A stretch of DNA of 64,000 bases from Paraburkholderia diazotrophica. GTDB taxonomy: Bacteria > Pseudomonadota > Gammaproteobacteria > Burkholderiales > Burkholderiaceae. The position numbers and the translations under genes are program-made. Below the pieces are notes generated by a model. The model was not told where the DNA came from. It made no database searches and was given only the letters and a program-made list of their open reading frames with translations. Below, piece after piece: positions 58,961 to 64,000 of the stretch. The stretch covers positions 62,001 through 126,000 of the forward strand of contig NZ_FNYE01000011.1 in NCBI RefSeq assembly GCF_900108945.1. The letters are read 5' to 3'. Positions within the stretch are counted from its first letter, which is position 1. Each line of letters opens with the position of its first letter.

Positions 58961-60684
58961 GCGCCGTTCTGATCGAACGCCGTGCCGGCGAAGAAGCGCA
59001 CGCCGAAGTGCGGCAAATCACGCATTGGCATGACAGGATCGGACAGCTTGCGCTTCTGCTGATGTGTGCGCTGCTTACCGTGTTCCTCCTGTTGCCGCTT
59101 GCGCTCGTGATCGGCAAGTGCTTCGTCGATGCGGACGGGCGCTTCATCGGGCTTGCGAACTTCAGCGGCTATCTGGCGAACAGTGCCGTGTGGACGTCGG
59201 CGCTTCACTCTCTAGCCGTCGCCTGCACGGTCACATCGATCGTCATTCCGATGGCATTCACCTTTGCCTATGCGCTCACGCGCTCGTGCATGCCGATGAA
59301 AAACGCGGTGCGCACGGTCGCGCTGCTGCCGTTGCTCGCGCCGACGTTGCTATCCGCCGTGTCATTCATCTACTGGTTCGGCAATTCGGGCATCCTGAAG
59401 CCGCTGCTGCACGGCCAGTCGATCTACGGTTTCGCGGGCATCGTATGCAGCCTCGTCTATGCAGCGTTTCCACACGTGCTGATGATTCTCGTGACGGCGC
59501 TGTCGCTATCCGACGGACGCCTGTACGAAGCCGCCGACGCGATGGGCACGCGCCGTCTGCGCAAGTTCATGACGATCACGCTGCCGGGCGCAAAGTACGG
59601 CCTGATCAGCGCGACGATGGTGTCGTTCACGATCTGCATCAACGACTTCGGCGTTCCCGTTGTGATCGGCGGGCCCTACACGGTGCTGTCGACGGATATC
59701 TACAAGCTCATCATCGGCTTGCAGGATTTCAATCGCAGCGCGGTGGTCAGTTTGCTGTTGCTGTGTCCCGCGCTGGTTGCATTTGCCGTCGACTTCTTCA
59801 TTCGCCGCAAGCAGCAGTCGCAGCTCGGCGCGCGCTCGACGCCGTTCCAGCCCAAGCCGTCGCGCGGCTTCGACATGGCGATGCTCGCATATTGCGCCGT
59901 CGTGTGCCTGTTGATGATCGCCGTGGTGGGCATTTCGGTGTTCGCGTCGTTCGTCAAGTTCTGGCCGTATCAGATGAGCCTCGGCTTGCAGCACTACAAG
60001 ATGGGCCTGATCGCAGCGGGCATTTTCGACGCGTACATGAACAGCCTGAAGATGGCGGCGTGCGTGGCGATCGGCGGCACGGCGATCGTGTTCGGCGGCG
60101 CGTATCTCGTCGAGAAGACGCGCGGTCCGCGCTGGCTGCGTGGCTTCATCAATCTCTGCGCGATCCTGCCGATGGGCGTGCCGGGGCTCGTGCTCGGCAT
60201 CAGCTACATCTTTCTCTTCAATGCGCCCGCCAACCCGCTCAATGGCCTCTATGGGACGCTTGCACTGCTCGCGATCGTGACGGTCGTGCATTACTACTCG
60301 TCGAGTCATCTGACGGCCGTAACCGCGTTGCGGCAGATCGACAACGAGTTCGAAGCCGTTTCGGCATCGCTGAAAGTGCCTTTCTACAAGACGTTCTGGC
60401 GCGTCACGGTGCCCGTGTGCCTGCCGTCGATTTTGCAGATCGCGCGCTACCTGTTCGTCAACGGCATGACGACGGTGTCGGCGGTTGCGTTTCTGTATTC
60501 GCCCGACACGCAGCCTGCATCCGTTGCGATCCTCAATCTCGACGACGCTGGACAGATCGGGCCGGCCGCCGCGATGGCGACGCTCGTGCTCGTGACGGCT
60601 TCGTTTGCATGTCTGCTGTTCGCCGGCGTGTCGCACGGCGTGTTGCGTAGAACCCAGGCATGGCGCACTTCGCGCCGTGGCTGA
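58957..60684 (+). CDS. phnU: 2-aminoethylphosphonate ABC importer, two-domain permease
   Basis: 575 residues with about twelve membrane segments made of two permease halves. Each half has an EAA-type loop: [23 protein letters not shown] in the first and [23 protein letters not shown] in the second, as in FbpB/ThiP-like fused permeases. AAGGAG precedes the ATG, which overlaps the ATPase stop. The fused layout is normal for this importer family. It is followed by phnW after 34 bases. Confidence 0.9.
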   Translation: MSAVLIERRAGEEAHAEVRQITHWHDRIGQLALLLMCALLTVFLLLPLALVIGKCFVDADGRFIGLANFSGYLANSAVWTSALHSLAVACTVTSIVIPMAFTFAYALTRSCMPMKNAVRTVALLPLLAPTLLSAVSFIYWFGNSGILKPLLHGQSIYGFAGIVCSLVYAAFPHVLMILVTALSLSDGRLYEAADAMGTRRLRKFMTITLPGAKYGLISATMVSFTICINDFGVPVVIGGPYTVLSTDIYKLIIGLQDFNRSAVVSLLLLCPALVAFAVDFFIRRKQQSQLGARSTPFQPKPSRGFDMAMLAYCAVVCLLMIAVVGISVFASFVKFWPYQMSLGLQHYKMGLIAAGIFDAYMNSLKMAACVAIGGTAIVFGGAYLVEKTRGPRWLRGFINLCAILPMGVPGLVLGISYIFLFNAPANPLNGLYGTLALLAIVTVVHYYSSSHLTAVTALRQIDNEFEAVSASLKVPFYKTFWRVTVPVCLPSILQIARYLFVNGMTTVSAVAFLYSPDTQPASVAILNLDDAGQIGPAAAMATLVLVTASFACLLFAGVSHGVLRRTQAWRTSRRG

Positions 60685-60718
60685 ACCGTACTTTCACCGC
60701 GTCTATCAAGGAGCTCAC

Positions 60719-61849
60719 GTGAACCTGTCCAGCCAACCGATTCTGCTCACTCCCGGTCCGCTTACGACATCCGACCGCACGCGCGAGGCGATGCTGCGCG
60801 ACTGGGGATCCTGGGATAGCGACTTCAACGAAATCACCGCGCGCATTCGCCGCGAGACACTGCGCATCGTGCACGGCGAAGCGACGCACGAGTGCGTGCC
60901 GTTGCAGGGCAGCGGCACATTCTCCGTCGAAGCGGCGATCGGCACGATCGTTCCGCGCGACGGGCATGTGCTGGTGCCGAACAACGGCGCCTATTGCCAG
61001 CGCATCGCGAAGATCTGCCGGACGCTGGGGCGGCGTCATCAGACCATCGACTATCCGGAAGACACGCAGGTCAAGCCCGCCGACATCGACCGTGCGCTCG
61101 CCGCCGATCCGGGCATCACGCACGTTGCGCTGGTTCACTGCGAAACAGGCGCGGGCGTGCTCAACCCTCTGCACGAGATCGCGATGGTGGTTGCCAAGCA
61201 CAGACGCAGTCTGATCGTCGATGCGATGAGCTCCTTCGGCGCGATCGATATCGACGCGCGGCAGACGCCGTTCGATGCCGTCGTCGCCGCGTCGGGCAAA
61301 TGCCTGGAAGGCGTGCCCGGCATGGGCTTCGTGATCGTGAGGCGCAGCACGCTGGAGCGCTGCGAAGGCAATAGCCACTCGCTCGCAATGGACCTGTACG
61401 ATCAATGGGTCTACATGAATCGCACGATGCAATGGCGCTTCACGCCGCCGACGCATGTCGTCGCCGCGCTCGATCAGGCCATCGCGCAGTACAACGAGGA
61501 GGGCGGTCTTGAAGCGCGGGGCGCGCGTTATGCAGGCAACTGTCGCGCGCTGATCGAAGGCATGGGCAAGCTGGGCTTCCGGCCATTTCTCGATCAGTCG
61601 ATCCAGGCACCCATCATCGTGACCTTCCATGCGCCCGACGATCCCGCCTACGACTTCAAGACGTTCTATCAGGAGGTGAAGAAGCGCGGATACATCCTCT
61701 ATCCGGGCAAGCTGACGCAGATTGAAACGTTCCGCGTCGGTTGCATAGGGCACTTCGGCAAGACGGGCATTCCCGGCGCGGTCGCCGCGATCGCCGATAC
61801 GCTGAAGGCCATGGGTATCACGCAGGTGTCGCCGAAAGCGCTTGCGTGA
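60719..61849 (+). CDS. phnW: 2-aminoethylphosphonate:pyruvate aminotransferase
   Basis: 376 residues from a GTG that has AAGGAG upstream. Class V PLP enzyme: [10 protein letters not shown] at the N-terminus and the PLP lysine Lys194 in AASGKCLEG. It turns 2-aminoethylphosphonate plus pyruvate into phosphonoacetaldehyde plus alanine. Last gene of the importer operon; a terminator hairpin follows. Its products are used by PhnY/PhnA and by alanine dehydrogenase encoded on the divergent side. Confidence 0.94.
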   Translation: MNLSSQPILLTPGPLTTSDRTREAMLRDWGSWDSDFNEITARIRRETLRIVHGEATHECVPLQGSGTFSVEAAIGTIVPRDGHVLVPNNGAYCQRIAKICRTLGRRHQTIDYPEDTQVKPADIDRALAADPGITHVALVHCETGAGVLNPLHEIAMVVAKHRRSLIVDAMSSFGAIDIDARQTPFDAVVAASGKCLEGVPGMGFVIVRRSTLERCEGNSHSLAMDLYDQWVYMNRTMQWRFTPPTHVVAALDQAIAQYNEEGGLEARGARYAGNCRALIEGMGKLGFRPFLDQSIQAPIIVTFHAPDDPAYDFKTFYQEVKKRGYILYPGKLTQIETFRVGCIGHFGKTGIPGAVAAIADTLKAMGITQVSPKALA

Positions 61850-61863
61850 CACACGCAGCCACG

Positions 61864-61920
61864 CTCGAAGATTTCGTGCGGGTGATGGTGCGAAATCTTC
61901 GAGGCGGCGGGGTCTTTTTA
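61864..61920 (+). terminator. Rho-independent terminator after phnW
   Basis: CTCGAAGATTTCG (61864-61876) pairs perfectly with CGAAATCTTCGAG (61891-61903), and a T-rich run (TCTTTTTA) follows at 61913-61920. It closes the phn importer operon. Confidence 0.75.
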
Positions 61921-61959
61921 CGTCACGTCATTTGGGCAAGCATTCGTGCGGCCAATTCT

Positions 61960-62004
61960 GTGGCCGCGCGTAAGGTGGCCGCACATAAGGTGGCCGCACA
62001 TAAG
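61960..62004. repeat. three-copy 15-base tandem repeat
   Basis: GTGGCCGCGCGTAAG followed by two identical GTGGCCGCACATAAG units, head to tail, between the phnW terminator and the end of phnR. The length is a multiple of three but no gene reads through it. Probably a slippage product. Confidence 0.6.
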
Positions 62005-62012
62005 GGGGGCCG

Positions 62013-62738
62013 TCAAGACCCGGCAACGGATGCGCGATCCTGACTCGCAGTCTCGGTCCAGCGCTCGTGCGCGCGCTGCATCCTCGCAAGACCGTGCGCG
62101 ACATGTTCGCGCACGAGCAGGACCGCATTTTCTTCTTCGCCGCGAGCCAGCGCATTGACGATCTTCTCGTGTTCGGTGACGGATTCGCCGAGCGCGCCTT
62201 GATCCGTTTCGATCGCCGCCTGCCGCAACAGGCCGAGCTGGCGCACGAGATGCCGATACGTCGAGATCAGATGCTGATTGCCGACGCCCGCGACCATCGC
62301 ATCGTGCAACTGGATGTTCAGTTCGGTGTAGCGCACGAGATCGCGCGTTTTCTTCGCGGCCTTCATTGCAGCGATGATGCCTTTCAGCGCGCCGAGCGTT
62401 TCGGGCGTCATGTGATTTGCGAGCCAGCGCGCGACAGACTCGTCGAGCATCGCGCGGACTTCGTAGATCTCTTGCGCTTCGCGCAGCGAAACGACCCGCA
62501 CGGTCACGCCACGGTTCTTTTCCGTTTTGAGCAGCCCTGCCTGTTCGAGCGCGCGAAAAGCTTCGCGCACGGGCCCTCGCGATACGTTCAGCCGCGTGGC
62601 GACTTCCACTTCATTGAGCTTTTCGCCGGGCGCAAGCTCGCCCGAAAGAATGCTCTGCTCGAGACTCTCCTGCACGAGCATCGCGAGCGAATGTCGTTGC
62701 AAGAGTTCAAAGGCGCTGGGCAGGTTGGAGCTGGTCAT
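62013..62738 (-). CDS. phnR: GntR-family regulator of phosphonate use (PhnR-type)
   Basis: 241 residues from the ATG at 62738; a TTG 16 codons upstream is a weaker alternative. The winged helix has LAPGEKLNEVEVATRLNVSRGPVREAFRALEQAGLL (about 35-70), and the C-terminal all-helical FCD domain carries the metal-binding histidine pattern (LNIQLHDAM, then HEKIVNAL and VREHVAHGL). This fits the Burkholderia phosphonate-associated GntR group. The palindrome ATTGTCAACAAT lies upstream of its start and is shared with the phn promoters, so it likely represses them and itself. Confidence 0.88.
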   Translation of the reverse strand: MTSSNLPSAFELLQRHSLAMLVQESLEQSILSGELAPGEKLNEVEVATRLNVSRGPVREAFRALEQAGLLKTEKNRGVTVRVVSLREAQEIYEVRAMLDESVARWLANHMTPETLGALKGIIAAMKAAKKTRDLVRYTELNIQLHDAMVAGVGNQHLISTYRHLVRQLGLLRQAAIETDQGALGESVTEHEKIVNALARGEEENAVLLVREHVAHGLARMQRAHERWTETASQDRASVAGS

Positions 62739-63095
62739 GGCAGTCGATGCAAGCGAAGGGCGACGGATGAACGTCTGACCTGTCAAACACTAACTTACAC
62801 GTTTGTTTATTGTCAACAATGCCGAACGCTGGATCTGACCGGGTCGCCTTGCGGGCCGGCAGTGCCGACGATCGTCGTGCTCGCGGTCGCGCTGTTCGGG
62901 CCGCGTACCACAGGTCTTGCACTCGACGACATCGCGCGATGAATAAGTGAGCGGGTAGCGGTGGCGCCGCGCGTGTCGGCTCAAGCGCTGATGCCGTTCA
63001 GTCACGCGACCGAACGGCATCTTGGGGTTGTGATGCACAGCCGTTTGCGCAACGTCCGCGCCGATGTCCGCTACGGCAGCGGCCCGTCGCGCGCG
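62739..63095. other. intergenic, phnR promoter and a hairpin
   Basis: 357 bases. The palindrome ATTGT-CA-ACAAT lies at 62809-62820 and contains a minus-strand -35-like TTGACA for phnR. ATGCCGTTC (62991-62999) pairs perfectly with GAACGGCAT (63012-63020) just downstream of the ferritin-like gene; no T-run follows. No gene is seen. Confidence 0.5.
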
Positions 63096-64000
63096 TTAGC
63101 TCATGATCGGCGTCATCGCCGTTTCGATCCGCGACGCCTGATTGCGGGTAATCATGCTGCCGAGCGCGTGACTGAAGCGCGGTTCCTGCACACCGGAAAT
63201 GATGTATTGCCACCGGTACGCGCCAAGCAGACCTGCATGCACGGACTCTTTTCCGGCCATCGTCAGAGGCCGTCCGCAGATCGTTGCAAAGTAGTCGGCA
63301 TCCGCGCGAGCCTGCGTTTGCAGCATGCCGTCGACGGCAGCGACCAGTTCGATCAGCTCGTCGACTGCCTTGTCGCGCTCTTCAGGCGAAAGCCGGGCGT
63401 CTTCGCGTTGCCATTCGAGTTCGTCGAGGATCGCGTGCTGCGATTCCTCGCGCCAATGGTAGAGAAAGACGTCCCTCCACAGTTCGGATGCGTTCGCGTC
63501 ACCGTCGATGCTGCCGCGATAGTGCGCGAGCACGAAGAGCTCGATGTGGCAGGTCAGCGCGAGCACGGCCCAGGTGGATTTCGACAGGACGAACGAGGCG
63601 ACGCTGTTGGCTTCGGGCAAGAACGCATAGCCGGTGGGCATGCCTTCGGCGCACATGCGTTCGATGCGGCGAAACAGTTCCTGATGCTTGATTTCTTCAT
63701 CGCTGAACCGGACGAGCGCTTCGAGGGCGTTCTGGTCGCCGAGGTGGTACGGACCGCTCATCTCCAGGACCTTGGCAGCAATGAAGCGTTCGACGAGGCC
63801 GAACATGTTTGCATACGTGCGTCCCTGAATCTGGCTGAGCATGCGCTGTTCGTCGGGGCCGAGGAAGGCGAGGGAATCGACCTTCGATAGCGCGTCCGGC
63901 AGGAATTTCTTCGAGAAGTCGAAAGATCGGCCGCGAATCACGTCGCGGTCGATGTCCCAGCGGACGCGTTTCGATGCAGCGATACATTTTGCGTAGCGGT
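63096..64000 (-). CDS. ferritin-like diiron protein (5' end beyond window)
   Basis: The frame stays open to base 64000, so the N-terminus is missing; 300 residues are visible. It is all-helical with the carboxylate-histidine pattern of ferritin-like diiron enzymes: a first glutamate in LVERFIAAKVLEM, EExxH in SDEEIKHQELF, a third-helix glutamate in CHIELFVLAHY, and a second ExxH in REESQHAILDELEW. It resembles the family of AurF-like or ribonucleotide-reductase-like oxygenases often annotated as diiron or ferritin-like proteins. A GTG at 63941 would be an internal start but conserved-looking sequence (WDIDRDVIRGR) lies before it. Substrate unknown. Confidence 0.7.
   Translation of the reverse strand, partial: RYAKCIAASKRVRWDIDRDVIRGRSFDFSKKFLPDALSKVDSLAFLGPDEQRMLSQIQGRTYANMFGLVERFIAAKVLEMSGPYHLGDQNALEALVRFSDEEIKHQELFRRIERMCAEGMPTGYAFLPEANSVASFVLSKSTWAVLALTCHIELFVLAHYRGSIDGDANASELWRDVFLYHWREESQHAILDELEWQREDARLSPEERDKAVDELIELVAAVDGMLQTQARADADYFATICGRPLTMAGKESVHAGLLGAYRWQYIISGVQEPRFSHALGSMITRNQASRIETAMTPIMS

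Noticed and set aside
58957-60684. Fusion of two permeases in the phosphonate importer as a novelty
   Set aside because: A single two-domain permease of about this length is normal for this aminoethylphosphonate importer family.
61960-62004. 15-base tandem repeat as a CRISPR array or regulatory iteron
   Set aside because: Units abut without spacers, there are only three copies and no cas gene; simple tandem duplication is enough.

Overview
The window is GC-rich, densely packed chromosomal DNA that reads like a beta-proteobacterium of the Burkholderiaceae, most likely Paraburkholderia or a close relative. The evidence is a red-type (form IC) RuBisCO operon in the Cupriavidus/Paraburkholderia order, a Burkholderia-type phosphonate regulator, many LysR/GntR/AraC/LacI regulators, strong G3/C3 codon bias, and long antisense shadow frames. 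I see no insertion sequence, prophage, CRISPR array, rRNA or tRNA. The organism assignment is an inference from gene content.

Layout. (1) 1-804: the 3' end of an unknown gene and a small exported protein. (2) 1148-11050: a nine-gene Calvin-Benson-Bassham operon, cbbL-S-X-F-P-T-Z-G-A, with a LysR-type palindrome in front of cbbL but no cbbR beside it. (3) 11158-16455: an exported AcpA/phospholipase C-type phosphoesterase, an exported DUF995-like protein, a DsbC-like relic, a ribosome-hibernation-like protein, a three-BON-domain protein and a small exported protein. (4) 16550-22432: an exported penicillin/AHL-acylase-family enzyme and two divergent GH13 enzymes (alpha-glucosidase and trehalose-synthase-like). 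(5) 22437-29944: a TRAP transporter, a VOC-fold protein, a form IV RuBisCO-like protein and a DUF1537 sugar-acid kinase in one operon, divergent from a LacI-type regulator. (6) 29975-36843: a small membrane protein, phosphoketolase, a LysR regulator, and an exported sulfatase with a membrane-anchored formylglycine-generating enzyme. (7) 36936-42190: DadA-like dehydrogenase, RidA, amidase and an MHS-type transporter, divergent from an XRE-cupin regulator across a perfect palindrome. (8) 42268-51475: an acyl-CoA pathway (ligase, dehydrogenase, crotonase), a nitrilase-family hydrolase and a betaine-type ABC transporter, closed by a GlxA-type AraC regulator and opened by an unusual hairpin/mini-ORF leader. 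(9) 52017-52448: a CBS-domain protein. (10) 52562-62738: a 2-aminoethylphosphonate regulon (phnA, phnY, ald, a three-gene ABC importer, phnW, phnR) with a shared palindromic operator. (11) 63096-64000: a ferritin-like diiron protein cut by the window end.

How the genes work together. The cbb operon carries fixation, activation, regeneration and 2-phosphoglycolate salvage. A true RuBisCO and a RuBisCO-like protein lie about 21 kb apart, the latter in a predicted sugar-acid catabolic operon. Phosphoketolase could draw on the same pentose and hexose phosphates. The phosphonate genes form a closed cycle: PhnW makes alanine from pyruvate, and alanine dehydrogenase returns the pyruvate and frees ammonium, while PhnY and PhnA yield acetate and phosphate. 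The most promising candidate for undescribed biology is the TRAP-VOC-RLP-DUF1537 operon; second are the betaine-type acyl-CoA operon and its leader.
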